This document shows positions 12,214-23,870 of a stretch of DNA of 64,000 nt, in pieces. Within the stretch, counting starts at the first letter, position 1. Every line of letters starts with the position of its first letter. The position numbers and the translations under genes were made by a program. This DNA is from Pollenia angustigena (Eukaryota; Arthropoda; Insecta; Diptera; Polleniidae), in assembly GCA_930367215.1 (NCBI GenBank), contig OV884059.1, positions 15,958,945 through 16,022,944 on the forward strand, written 5' to 3'. The notes under the pieces are model-generated. The model did no database searches. It had not been told where the DNA came from and saw only the letters and a list, made by a program, of their open reading frames with translations.

Positions 12214-12342
12214 CTATATGACACCTTTTCTATCAGTGCACAATATACAGCCATGTCACAGAGAACAATTCCGTTCGGAAACGCAACTCATTCCGTATTT
12301 TGGTGCTTCAGAAAATTACAAAAAAAATTTTTTTTTTTTTAG

Positions 12343-12423
12343 GATAGACTCTCTCGTCTTTATATACTATTGTGTAGGTTATCAAATAATCGGGCTTGAC
12401 CGACTGTACTTTCTTACTTGTTT
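12343..12423 (+). repeat. Dispersed repeat family A, right-end fragment
   Basis: Holds only the family ending: a CTTTATATACTATTGTGTAG-like block, then CGGGCTTGACCGACTGTACT and the TTTCTTACTTG tail. It is a truncated copy of the repeat at 1486-2136. Confidence 0.65.
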
Positions 12424-12743
12424 TATTTGAACTAATTACTAGTGGTGGGTATCATTGATTCAGCACGGCCGAATAAAGTCTTCCCGATTGTTTAAAATTT
12501 ATTTAAATTTTTTATTAGTGTGTTTTCAAACTTTTTATATATTTATAATTATTTGTTGAAATTTATTTGGACAAACATATAATTGAATTTTTTCTTTGTT
12601 TTTTCTTATGCAAAATCTTAAAGCTTTTTTTATTTAGCCCCTGCTGTTTTTAAACTTATCATTTCACTGATTGAATTTTTCGCTTTGAAATTATGTTATG
12701 GAAAACAACAGGTAAACATGAGTTTGGTATTTTTGTTTTCCTT

Positions 12744-12992
12744 AGCCCTCGTCCAAATTATGAAACATTTGCTGCGAAACATTTGAGTTTGTTAATGAAA
12801 GGGGGAAAGACGAACGGAAAAGTGTGCTTTGTTTCGTATGCAAGCAGTTTTTGTGAGTGTGTTATTGAAAGAAAGAGAGAAGTCATACGAAATGCTGCAA
12901 AAAAGTTTTGTTTTATGGACACGAATAAAGTTTCAAAAGAGAATTGAAGAAAGTTTCTGCAGCAAATGTTTCATAATATGGACGAGGACTTA
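12744..12992. mobile_element. Inverted-repeat MITE
   Basis: The arms around 12747-12777 and 12959-12989 are reverse complements: CCCTCGTCCAAATTATGAAA on the left, and TTTCATAATATGGACGAGGA on the right. The interior has a short open frame that looks fortuitous. Fits a non-autonomous DNA element of about 250 bp. Confidence 0.65.
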
Positions 12993-13289
12993 ATAAAGTT
13001 TCGAAACAATTTTTTTACTTCTTTAATAAAAACAAGCCTTCAATTTTAAAACTCTTTAAAAACACTTTCACTTTATTTTATTTTCAGAACTTTTCTTTTT
13101 ACTTTACAATAAAATAAATTTAAGTTACTCTTTATGAATTTTCGCTATATTTAGCCTTAACTTTAGCTTTGAATCTTTATATTCCATTAAAAAGCTGTAG
13201 AATTGCAAATTATGTTTAGATTAAGGAAAACAACTTAATGACACTTATTATCAAATTTTTATCACTTGTAGCGAAACTACTAACCGACA

Positions 13290-13690
13290 ATCGCATAAAT
13301 ACCAAAAAAAAAAAACGCACGCAATTTCTTACAGTTGCATTTGATATAAATATTCTTTTAAAAATCCGTTAAAAAACAATCCGTTCTTGACGAGTTTCTA
13401 GCAACAACTGAGGATATTTTGCTTTTTTGAATTCTTAAAAAATGTTTGAAATACGAAAGAACTTCATTATTATCGTTAATAACGCCGCCTGCCTTTGGAC
13501 AAGTTTTTGTTTCTCTGTGTTTGTGTTAAAGGTTTTTTATGTTGGCATTTGTGCCTTTTTACTCTCTACTTTTGCCGGAAGTTCTCTTAAAAACTTTTTT
13601 TGTGTTTATCATACCGAAAAGCTTTTTGTTAAAGGCGGCAAATTGTTTTACGCTTTAGCGAATAAATAGTGTTGGGCAAACAATTTGTAT
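13290..13690. repeat. Weak dispersed repeat related to 2400-2760
   Basis: The phrase AAAGAACTTCATTATTATC and the following GGACAAGTT region recur at about 2590-2640, with looser similarity on both sides. It is an old, diverged repeat with no coding meaning that I can defend. Confidence 0.4.
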
Positions 13691-14039
13691 GACCCAGGTA
13701 AAAAGGATTAATGCAAGTTTATCATTCCGTTCACAGAAAAAATTATAAATTGTCTCTAATCACCAATTTTATATCAAATTCATTGAATCATTGTAAATTG
13801 TAAATATTTGAAATTATGAATATTTTTTTTTTTTTCAATAAATGATATTTTTAATTAAAAAAATGATCAAAAACCTTTGCCGTTTCAAACAATGTGTTGA
13901 TTAATTTTGACAATTTCCAACAACAATTCCACAAGTTTAAATTACATATTTTATTTTAAAGCAACTAAAATGTTAATTAAATCAAATTTATATTTTTAAT
14001 TTTTTTTTTTTCAACAAAAAAAAAAAAAAAAATTCACTC

Positions 14040-14770
14040 ATACCCCGGTTTGTGTCGCTAATTGGGACCGGAAAAACTCGACGCAAACCGAAGCAGGATT
14101 TTCCATAATTTTAACTTAAAAAATTAATTTTGATTTGATAGACTTTTTAACGCATAATTTTATTTTAGATCTTCAAATAATGTTAAAGCTTTCTATTTAA
14201 TAATCTTTTGTTTTAAGGGCATTCATTGCTGATTTTAATCTTCAATCCAATTAGTAAGAAGTGGCATTTTTTTCTAATTTTTGTTCCAACAAATTTCTTC
14301 ATTTTATCAATGTCACTGGCACAGCAAATGGATTTTATTGAAGAAGGGGCTAGTTCAAGGTTTTTTTTTAATATAAACAGCCTTCTCCCCTGATTTAGAA
14401 CGCGTCAAAATGTCAAGTTTTTGTCCTAAGCGTATTTTCTGCAAAATATCTAAATGTAACTTTACTTCAGCAAATGTAATTTGAAACCAGTTGCAATCAG
14501 CAGACAACCTTCTTATACATATTTGCATTAGACTTCAACGGGAAAACCCTGTTTAAGCTTTGTATAAACATTTTTATATTGACGACGCAAATCGAAGCAC
14601 TAGCGACGCAACTTCGAAGCCATGCGACGTAAAGTGAAACAAAAACGACGCAACTTTGAAGCCATGCGACGCACAGTGAAACAAAAACGACGCAACTTCG
14701 AAATCACAGAAATTTTAAAAAGACGCAACTTCGAAAACGACGCAAACCGAAGCGACGCAAACCGGGGTAT
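14040..14770. mobile_element. DNA element with ATACCCCGGTTTG inverted ends and subterminal motif array
   Basis: The ends read ATACCCCGGTTTGTGTCGC on the left and the reverse complement of AATACCCCGGTTTGCGTCGC on the right. Just inside the right end the motif GACGCAACTTCGAA occurs four times with small changes (14580-14740), and GACGCAAACCGAAG occurs near both ends. Such clustered subterminal motifs usually bind a transposase. The interior is AT-rich without a transposase. No convincing target duplication was found. Confidence 0.7.
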
Positions 14771-15009
14771 TGGTGTAATTGATTCAATTATCACATTAAT
14801 TAAATTTAAATACTTTTTATACAATCTTTTTAATTGATAAAAACTACTAATAATTTTTTCTATGTTTGGTATTTCTATTAAAAACATGATTTACGAAAGA
14901 ACTTCATTTGTTCTCACATTTTCTCACATTTTCTTTAATTCTCTTTGGAAACTGCATTTGTATCCAAGCAATAAAACTTTCGATTGGCCCGGAAGATTTT
15001 CGAATTTCC

Positions 15010-15784
15010 TGGCCTTGACATTTTTAAACTTTTCGAAAACCCGTTTTGCATACATTGCACGATTTGTTTGTCTTAGAAGACCCCTAGTTAAATTTGATGC
15101 ATAAAATATTGGTCAAACATTGTTACCCTCTAAAGTGCCGACTTAGTATACTTTTGTGGGAAAGTTAAAAAAGGACAAAATTGACCGCTTAAATTGGGTG
15201 TTAGAGGGTTAATATATTCTAAGAAAAGAATCGCCATACAATTCTACTCAAGACATCTGAAATGGTATTTTAGCTCAGAAGTACATTTAGTATATTTGAC
15301 TTGTACCAAACGCCTTTTTTAAAAAAAAATTAAAAATTTCCATGGCCAAAATTTCGAAAATCCGTTTTGCATACATTGCGCGATTTTTTGGTCTTACAAG
15401 ACCCCTAGTGAAATTTGATGCAGAAAATATTTTAAACCTCTAAAGTGCCGTTTTAGTATACTTTTGTGGGGAAGTTAAAACAAAGCACAAAAAATGGCTC
15501 CTTAAAATGAGCGTTAGAGGGTTAAAATATTCTAAGAAAAGAATCGCCATACAATTAAAATGAAGACATCTGAAATAGTGTTTAAGTCAGCAGTGCATTT
15601 AGTATTTTTTGTTTGACTTATACCAAACGCCTTTTCAAAATATTAAAAAACTTTAGGTGCCGATATTTCGGGAACCCGAGCTGACTTTTCAAAACCCTTT
15701 GGCAGATTTGCTCTACCAATAGTATAGTTTTATTGCGCGTTGCAAGTATTGAGGCTGGTCTTATTTTTTTTTTGTTGCACAGTG
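15010..15784. mobile_element. Repeat family C, copy 1, with two internal tandem units
   Basis: Two units of roughly 320 bp (from about 15040 and 15355) share TTTTGCATACATTGC, AGACCCCTAGT and AAGAAAAGAATCGCCATACA. The right end carries the reverse complement of CACTGTGCAACAAA and of CCAGCCTCAATACTTGCAAC. A copy in the opposite orientation lies at 27614-28207, where both ends have the CCTCAATACTTGCAA block. It is probably a non-autonomous DNA transposon with an internal duplication. Confidence 0.65.
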
Positions 15785-15789
15785 TAATT

Positions 15790-17330
15790 TGAACGAGGAC
15801 TTTAGAATAAATTCTATATACACTTTTCTGAAGGTCCCAGATATAAAAAGGACAAGAAATTATAATCAGCATACAAATATCCTCCCGGCATAAAGTGTTG
15901 CGCAAGAAAACGAAAACAAATGCAATCTTTTTCATATGGATATTTTAATTGGACGTTTTATTTTAATAAAAGTTCTTTAAGAGAGACATTATGCATTGAC
16001 TTTTTCTATCTAAAATCTTTTCGAATGTATAAGAAACTATCTCATATTTCGATGTCACGTGCGACATTAAAAAACAACGTTTTCGATCAGTGCGTCGAAA
16101 GTAAATGCAGCTCATCAAATATCGAGAACAAACAGAAGAGACCTTACTGAAAATAAAAGTTTTTTTATCTTGGTACTTATGTATATAAAGTTGGTCACGT
16201 GCGACATCGTGGAAGTTTGAAAATTAAAAATTTAAAATTAGACATACATTTACTTGCAAACACACATGTACACCCCTGTATAATTGTGCAAATGTCAGAA
16301 TAAAAAAACATTTTTCCGTTTTAAAAATTTTTGGGTCCCATGTTCGAAAAGGGTTAATTTTCTAATTTTAATACAGAACACAAATTGTTCAGTTTGCCTT
16401 CATTATTAATTCATGTATATTAAACAAAATTCAAATTGACAGATTTTTCAGTGTTTCAAAAGTTTTGGGTCATTTGGGCCCAAGTGCATTTCAGCGTTAA
16501 TCTCCATTTTTGTCCTATTTTATCTTCGTATGACTTTAAGGAATATTTTTCTTCAGTTTCATAAAAATCGGTACAAAAATATATAAACTTTCGTTATCTT
16601 TTCTTTAGAAATTCCAAATATGTCAAAATTTGACATTTGACCTTTTAATTGTTTGAGGGTTAATTTTTGTCCGATTTTAGTAAAACTTTCAGAGTACATT
16701 AAAGAAAAGCCTAGATTATGATATTCGAAATAACTTTTATTTAAAATTCATAACAGTAAGGAAATTGGGCCCATTCGCCAAAATATGTACCAAAAAATAG
16801 TTTTTCCCCGTCAATCGCTTGTATTGTGGAAACCGGATATTAACTTATATTAAAAGAAAAGAGGAAAACTCGAATTTTAAAAATCCACTTTTGAAAAAAT
16901 CTTATAAAAATTACAATTGCTTTTAAAAATCACCTGGTCTTCTTTAAACTGTTTTTTACAGCTTCCAAGTTTTACTCCCGATGTAGAGGATTAAGATTCG
17001 ATTTGAAAGCAATTTTATTTCAGTCGATACTGAACGAATCGTAATTATTTTTTCAGTGTTTTAAAAACTCAAATAAATGCTTTAAACACTAAAAAAATAA
17101 TTTCTTTCCGTTCAGTATGGACAGAATAAATTAGAAATAAAATTGCTTTCGAGTCGAAAAAGTATTCGATCACGACTGCCATAATTTATTCCAAGCAGTG
17201 GGCAACACAAATAGTAAAATACCTTCAATTGTATGTGTATAACAGTAAAAGATTTGCTTTAAAGTAATAAAAATCAAAGCAAAAGAAAAGTAATGTTTTG
17301 AAAAATTGCAAGATCAGAGATAACATTTTA
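15790..17330. other. Non-coding, one weak inverted repeat
   Basis: No gene is supported. At 16990-17165 two arms with AAAGCAATTTTATTTC and its complement GAAATAAAATTGCTTT form a loose inverted repeat around an AT-rich centre. The remainder is AT-rich text with poly-A and poly-T runs. Confidence 0.4.
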
Positions 17331-17536
17331 TAGGCTGCGAGTGACCGCCCACCTACCCCACAGGGAACATTTATTACACCTGTCGGTGTTTCATTCACGG
17401 CGATGAAGGTGCGTCCAACACCTGTTATTCATCAGATCACGGCCGGCTGAACAGAGATCCCTGTCTGCAACGACAAGAACCAGTAGGCTCTTCAAATTTG
17501 GTCCTGGACTGCTCTAATAGAAAAGGAGTCATGACG

Positions 17537-17890
17537 CTGATGTATTTTGCCATCAGTACTATGACAAGTGTCTTCGTTTTTCAACTCAAGACACTTTTCA
17601 TCATTGTGATCTTAGTCTTAACATCACTTGAACAAATTGTCATCAGGTGAAATTATGTCATCAATGGAATGCCACATCAGCATCATAGAAATGACGAATC
17701 GGAGTCAGCTTACTAAGAAATGTCAACAGTGCGATGAGTTAGTAACATTGGAGAAAGAACTCATCAGACAGTTGATCATTAAATTGAGTCATTGGGAATG
17801 AGTTTAGTCAAAGTGAGAGAATATTATTATAAACTTTCCCGATACATACATTTGTCTCACTTTAGTTGTATTTCGCCCTTTTCTTACAGA
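17537..17890. mobile_element. Foldback-like element, solo end
   Basis: Matches the left end of the 9580-12213 element in the same orientation: ATTTTGCCATCAGTACTATG, then GATGTCATCAATGG-type blocks, a single GTAACATTGGAGAAAG unit, then TTTGTCTCACTTTAGTTGTA. Only one end is present, so it is a solo arm or a deleted copy. Confidence 0.7.
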
Positions 17891-18862
17891 GATTGCTCCT
17901 AAGCATGGGTCGAGTGTATATTTCCACAGAAGTATACTATCAAATTGTCATTTATGTGTCGTGTGAATTGACACGCTAATACAGGGGCGTCGGTAGACTC
18001 ATTAAGTCACCTGGTGTTAAGAGCACAGTGGTGTTAGGCCGACCAGCCAGAGAGCACGTATGCCGCATAATTAAGAATATGCCCATCACTGTTTTAGACA
18101 ATAAATTGAGAAAATTATGAAAATTTTTCTAAATTATGTTAAATAATCAATTTATTAATTCTTATGCCTCATATAATAATAAATTTTAAATTAAAAGACG
18201 AGATACGCAGAATCCCAATTACTATTTGCTACAAAACATTATACGATTCGATTTTTAAAAATAATTGAAATTCATATGAATAAATAATAAAGAATTAATA
18301 AATACTATTAATTGCAATTTAACATTTTGCATAAATTTCTATATTTATTAATTTAATGACAGGATACATCAATTGTTAATGTAAAACATTGATGTCAAAT
18401 TTATTCAATTTCATAGCACAATTGTGCTAGCTCAAAAATCACACACATTCTTACGCTCTTTCATTTAGTCCACGAGAGTGCACAATTCAGTCGTCGATTA
18501 TAAAGCGACGAGTGCAGATGCGGCGGACGCTTACGTATTTTTTTACTTTTATTAAGAATTCTTGTCTCTTTATTCACTAATACTAATATAAAGCAATACA
18601 ACCACAGTTTTCATTTTTGACATCACTGATGTAAAACTTTCAGCAAAAATTGAAACTTTCCTGTAAAATTCTCTGGCATCTTTTGAATACTCAATAAGAC
18701 TCGTTTACATGCGAAATAAAATCTAATGAGATAATTTTAATTCAAATAGCAAAATAATTACACTGTGCAACAAAGAAAATTTTTGTCCAAAAAAGGACAA
18801 CATTTTCTACTTTCAAGATATGATTTATATAAATCAATTCTTTAAGTGAAGCATCTCGATAC

Positions 18863-19480
18863 CTGCAGAATCATATATTTCAACTAGAACTGTGGTTTAA
18901 ACAATGGAGAATAAAGGTCAATGAGCAAAAATGCGTACATATAACATTTACCTTGCGTCGGGAAACATGTCTCCCTATTAATATCAATAATCAACTAGTG
19001 CCTCAACAATCGCATGTCAAATATCTCGGTATTCATCTAGATCGGCGTTTAACATGGAAATGCCATATAGAAGCAAAATTAACCCAAATGAAACTAAAAG
19101 CAATTCAAATTAACTAGCTTATTGGAAGAAATTCTGTTCTTAGTCTCGACTGCAAACTACTACTTTACAACGCTATTTTAAAGCCAATATGGTGCTACGG
19201 TATTCAACTATGGGGCACTGCCTCGGCCTCAAATATCGAAAAAATTCAAAGGCGCCAAAATAAACTTCTTCGAATAATTACAGCTGCCCCTTGGTATGTT
19301 AAAAACTCAAATATCCACAAGGATCTCAATATGCCACTGGTAAGGACTATTATTACGAAGTATGCGGTAAAATATATGAAAAGGCTAGAGTTTCACCCAA
19401 ATCCACTAGCACGAAAAATTTTAAATGATAGCGGCCACTCTCGCTTAAGAAGAAGAGACACTGCAGCACTTACCCATTAA
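18863..19480 (+). mobile_element. Jockey-like reverse transcriptase, C-terminal remnant
   Basis: An almost open frame encodes the end of a jockey-clade reverse transcriptase. Recognisable words are WRIKVNEQKC, VKYLGIHLDRRLTWKCHIE, LKPIWCYGIQLWGTASASNI and IQRRQNKLLRIITAAPWYV. These are the thumb region after the catalytic YxDD palm, which is absent. One in-frame TAG at 19115-19117 breaks it. The copy is 5' truncated, as expected for target-primed retrotransposition. It is closely related to the copy at 38739-40516, sharing the GIH-DRRLTW and LWGTA blocks. Confidence 0.9.
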
Positions 19481-19622
19481 GATGAGCGATAAACACCTAC
19501 ATATGTGAACAGAACCCGTGATGAAGAAAATTTTTGTCTGGCACTGGCAGGACATAAAATAAAGCATTAGGTTAAGATTTGATTAATTATTGTTAGTTCA
19601 TATTTAATATATGAAGATTCAC

Positions 19623-19855
19623 GGCCTAATTTATAAAAAATAAAACCGGTTAATAAAGGCTTTATGAAACGGATTTTCATATAAAATCCGTTTAATAAAC
19701 CCTTTATTAACATGTTTTATTTTTTATAAATAAGGCATTTCGGCCTAATTTATAAAAAATAAAACCGGTTAATAAAGGCTTAATGAAACGGATTTTCATA
19801 TAAAATCCGTTTAATAAACCCTTTATTAACATGTTTTATTTTTTATAAATAAGGC
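19623..19855. mobile_element. Two tandem copies of a hairpin element
   Basis: Units 19623-19736 and 19742-19855 are almost identical. Each is an imperfect palindrome: GGCCTAATTTATAAAAAATA at one end pairs with TATTTTTTATAAATAAGGC at the other, and GGATTTTCATATAAAATCC sits at the centre. The period is 119 bp. Tandem copies of a MITE suggest local duplication or insertion into its own target. Confidence 0.8.
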
Positions 19856-20033
19856 AGTCAATAAATAAATAATGAAGAAAAAAAAAAAAAAAAATTCTTT
19901 AATTTAAAGCTTTTTGTTTATTTCCTAATTCTTCACCCGATATTGAAAAATCCCATTTCTTGATACTTGAGCTGATACAGTTGCAAAACTCGTTTGTTAA
20001 AAATTTCAAAATACGAGATGGCAAATGATTCTT

Positions 20034-20200
20034 AAGCCTATAGTACACGAAATGTAAAAAGCCACATGCGCATGTGGTGCTGACGTAATTTTGACGTCAC
20101 TAGAAAGCCACAATAGCCAGTTCGTGTTGTGTAATGACGACAACATTACGTCAGAAGCACATGCGCATGTGGCTTTTTACATTTCGTTTACTATAGGCTT
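20034..20200. mobile_element. Hairpin MITE with about 58-bp arms
   Basis: The arms begin AAGCCTATAGTA and contain ACGAAATGTAAAAAGCCACA and TGCGCATGTGGTGCTGACGT, mirrored on the right side. The sequence is nearly a perfect palindrome with a small central spacer. Confidence 0.85.
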
Positions 20201-20204
20201 TACA

Positions 20205-21680
20205 GTTTTCTTGACGCTTTTTTAGACGAAATATTCTGATTGCATCAATGCATGTTCGTGCTAAAATCATGGAATCATCTGGTATTTTAAATGTTGTAAC
20301 GAACGAGTTTTACAACAAACCTACTCAATTGTTTGTTATGATTTTTTTAATAAGATCATAAAATACATTTTTGAAATACAATGAGTACTCAACACGGTAG
20401 CTTACTCAACGTTGAGATTAATTACAACCAGGGATATGGCAACAATATTTTTTAACTTTCCTGCATTTTGTATAAAATCACTAAAAACGTATGAGAATAA
20501 ATCGAATTCTAAGCTTTAATTTAATTTATTTTTTAATAAAAAAAAAATTGTTCGATTAATCGACATTAATTAATCGATTTATTTGTTATTCGAAAATCGT
20601 CGTTTTGAAATTATTCGAACACGAGTTTGGTTTTGTTTGATCGATTAATCGAATTATTCTTAAGGCTCAACCATAATATGCATAGTCTTGCTTAAACTAC
20701 TGTCAAAAATTAACAAAAAGTCTCTCAATGTATTTAAGAAAACAAATACAAAATAAAAAAACATTTGATTCCGTACGGAATGAGCGATTAGATTCGCACC
20801 TTGCTTAAGCAAATGACAGTTTCATTAAACTTAGCAAAAAGTTTCCTTAAGTTCAATATGGTTTGCCTCACATAATTTACATGTATTCGCGCATTCGCTT
20901 AAGCCAACTAAAGCACATTGTGGTTGGGCCTTTAATCGGTTGACAACTCTTGTATATATTTATAATTTTGTCATAACGTTTGTAATATCTAGACCCTTTA
21001 AAGCATACACATATCCATATATATTTTGGATGCTTATGAGAAGAAAAGTTTAAATCACGATGCATTCGCAATAAGTATTCCTTTCAAAGTCATTTTAAAG
21101 CATTTAAAATTGAACGGCCTTGGCGAGTTAAAAACACTTACTTAATTTACTCTTCTTTTTAAATGCTAAAAGCTCATCCAAAAATAAAAGTTCAATCGTA
21201 GTTCTCTGCTTTTGCACAAGTTTTCGATTTGCCTGAATGTGTTAGATACCACCTTTTTGGGCTTTTTTTGCTTCCCATTCGAACCGGAACTTGATAAAAA
21301 TTAATTTATACATGAAAAGCTTTTAGCTTTCTTGCGTTTATCAAAGGAAAAAGCTATTTGGGAAATAGTGTTGAGCAAACAAGTACACTTTTTGGTACTT
21401 TAAATAGTTATAAATACAAAAATGTGCTTTTTTATGACTCAAAAGTAGAATTACTTTTTGCAAGAAAATTTTTAGGGAATTATCGGGAAAACCATTTTGT
21501 GGGTTTCCAGGAATTCAAGACAAAAATTACTTTGCAAAGCCTTCAAGTTAAATTTGAGGGTTTTCAATCATTGGCGGAACTATAGCCACTTTATCGATAA
21601 CGGCATAATAAGGGTGTCCAATTATTTAAGAATATTGTTCAAAACTTTTAGAGAAATTTTAAAAATTCAAATTTAATTTT
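20205..21680. other. Non-coding, no gene seen
   Basis: Contains a second CGATTAATCG-rich patch (20545-20660) and AT-rich sequence. Several short open frames show no family resemblance. Confidence 0.4.
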
Positions 21681-21682
21681 CG

Positions 21683-21820
21683 GCCTTATTGTGGTTGCCG
21701 TTGTCGTAAACGACTGTGTCGTTTTTTTGTAGTAGATTAAAGAACACAGGTTGTGTGTTACTTTGATCCATTTCAATAAACGACACAGCCGTATACGACA
21801 ACGTCAACCACAATAAGGCT
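21683..21820. mobile_element. Hairpin MITE
   Basis: The arms GGCCTTATTGTGGTTGCCGT and the complement of ACGTCAACCACAATAAGGCT pair over about 45 bp, including the inner CTGTGTCGTTT block. The length is 138 bp and there is no coding content. Confidence 0.8.
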
Positions 21821-21824
21821 GATT

Positions 21825-23005
21825 ATTCTTAAAAAAAAAAAAAAAACAAAAAAAATCTTGGAAAAAATAAAGAATCCGTTTCTGGGAATAGAATAAAAAA
21901 GGGAAATAAGGGATCTTACTTTGGTCTTAGGTAAAATTGCAAAACAATATTAAAAATGTTATAAAAATCTAAAATGTCAGTGTATTTAACAGTCTGGTCC
22001 ACGATGTCTATCGACAACTTAAGGGAGCGACAACAAGAGACTCGTTATCGTTCTCAACGTACCACTTGTCGGTTGTCAGGGTACGTTTCTAACGTTATCT
22101 ATTTAATCAAGCAGAAGGTCCACACCATGCATTTCGATGCATAAGCAGTTGTCAAAAGAGAAGAATCTGCGTTGTTTTACGTAGCGAATTACATGCATAA
22201 AGTCCTCGGAAAGCTTGAGGCGTTGAAAGATTTACTTTCTACTTTTGTAAGCGTCACAAGCTGCGTTCGAACAAATCAGCTGATTTTGCCAAATAATATT
22301 AAGTTTTTCTTTTATGATGCCGCATTAAAAGCGTTGCATGTAAGTGTCTAAACACAATGTTTGCAGTGCGGCGCGATTTCTCGTTGCGGGAGAGAAAAAT
22401 AAACATAATTCAACGGAAGACGGCGACGGCAATAGTTGTCATTGTTTGTTTACATTTTTATTAATTTATTTGTGCATACATTTTTATCAAAATGTTGTGA
22501 ACATCGCCAATGAACGGTGGCGAAAACGCGTGGTGTGTACCTCCAGCTTAATCGTCAAGTTACTATATTGCCACATTACCTCTTCCACAAATTAAACGCA
22601 CGCTTGAAAATAAAAATCGGCAAAACATGATAATTTAGCCATTAAAATAAAGCTAAACAAAGCAGTAAACAAAAATTTTACCATTTTGAAAAATTCATTT
22701 AAAAAAAACTTTTTTCTACCAAAGTGCCAGAATTTTAATGTAAAACACAAAAATATATTTGAAATTAAATTTGTTGAAACAAATATTCAACATATTAAGC
22801 AAAAAAAAAAAAAAAAACATTGCAAAAAAGAGAAAACTTGAGAAATGGTAACGCTGCTTTCAAAATAAACGTCTTTTTGTCAGTGATGCAACCATAATAA
22901 TAAAATTTATTGCAACTTTTCTTGTGATGACAACAAAAAAATAATTAAACAGGCAAACACCGGTTTTCTGAGGTACTATTCCCTAATGTTCTGAATTCAT
23001 GGACA
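21825..23005. other. Non-coding stretch, patch of higher GC
   Basis: Between 22000 and 22600 base composition is more balanced than the surroundings, and short open frames occur on the plus strand. None has a recognisable domain, splice structure or signal peptide. I leave it unassigned. Confidence 0.35.
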
Positions 23006-23007
23006 CT

Positions 23008-23510
23008 ACCCAGCAAAAACTTTACTTACCTGGTAAGTTAGCAAATAATGTTGAAGAAAATAAACACTACTTATTTTTCGGCTGAATAACTACTTATTTT
23101 TGTTCGAGGTGTCCACAGAATTCAGTACTTACAAATACACTTACTAGAAGTCAAAAAGTATCTGGTTATTATTTAACTACGAGTAAGTTGAATTGTAAGT
23201 ACTTACAATATACTTACTAGAAGCCAAAAAATCACTAGTTAATAGACCTAATAAGTAGTTATTGAGTACGTTTCCAGTAAGTAAAAAGTCAGTACTGAAA
23301 ACAACACAACTAAAAAGTAGTTATTGAGCTGATAAGTAAGCAAATATTCAGTAGTGAAAACAATAGAAGTAATAAGTAGTTGCTGAGGTCATTACTAGTA
23401 AGTACTTATTGAAGGTTTCAGAATAATGACAATGTAATGACAACTACTTACCAGGTAACGTATGAAATAGCTACCACCTATTATCAAAATTCCAAAAGTT
23501 TTTCTTGGGT
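23008..23510. mobile_element. DNA element rich in GTAAGTA/TACTTAC motifs
   Basis: The ends are inverted repeats (ACCCAGCAAAAACTTT on the left; the right end is the complement of ACCCAAGAAAAACTTTT), with TTACCTGGTAAGT-like blocks near both ends. The interior carries many short motifs such as AGTAAGTA, TACTTAC and AATAAGTAGTTATTGAG in both orientations. The size and lack of coding sequence point to a non-autonomous transposon. Confidence 0.7.
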
Positions 23511-23539
23511 GATACAGAAAATTAAACACAGTTTCCTCT

Positions 23540-23870
23540 TCATTCTCATTATGTCAACTTCTGCAGTAGTCATTGAATTCTAGACCCATTCTCCTTGGAT
23601 GAGTTCCCACCGGCGAGTGCTTAGGTATCACTGAGACCACTGTTCCAATCTGGCTCCAATTAAGACAAAGTAGAGAGCTAGTTCTCCGTTCATGATAGTC
23701 AGGCCACAATACGGAGCAGGTGCATTCTCAAGTCCACGCGAACTCTGCAAGTATATGAGACGATGAGTTACCCAAGTCAACTAATTGTTCAATGAATCTG
23801 TCATCCAAGTGGCCACCTAGTTTGGCAAGCTCATCTGCACGAGTCCTTTTGAAAAACAAAATATCGTCAC
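23540..23870 (-). mobile_element. Non-LTR retrotransposon tail (RNase H end and C-terminal region)
   Basis: The minus strand encodes RADELAKLGG, the ...ADELA..G ending typical of retrotransposon RNase H. It then reads WPDYHERRTSSLLCLNWSQI, and VGTHPRRMGLEFNDYCRS, matching the Trp-Pro...TG/KH..GTH..R.GL...CR region that follows RNase H in several non-LTR clades. A stop codon lies between the blocks. Reverse transcriptase is absent. It is a 5'-truncated dead copy. Confidence 0.72.

Noticed and set aside
22000..22600. Balanced-composition stretch with open frames on the plus strand
   Set aside because: No domain, no start context, splice structure or repeat relation that would support a gene.
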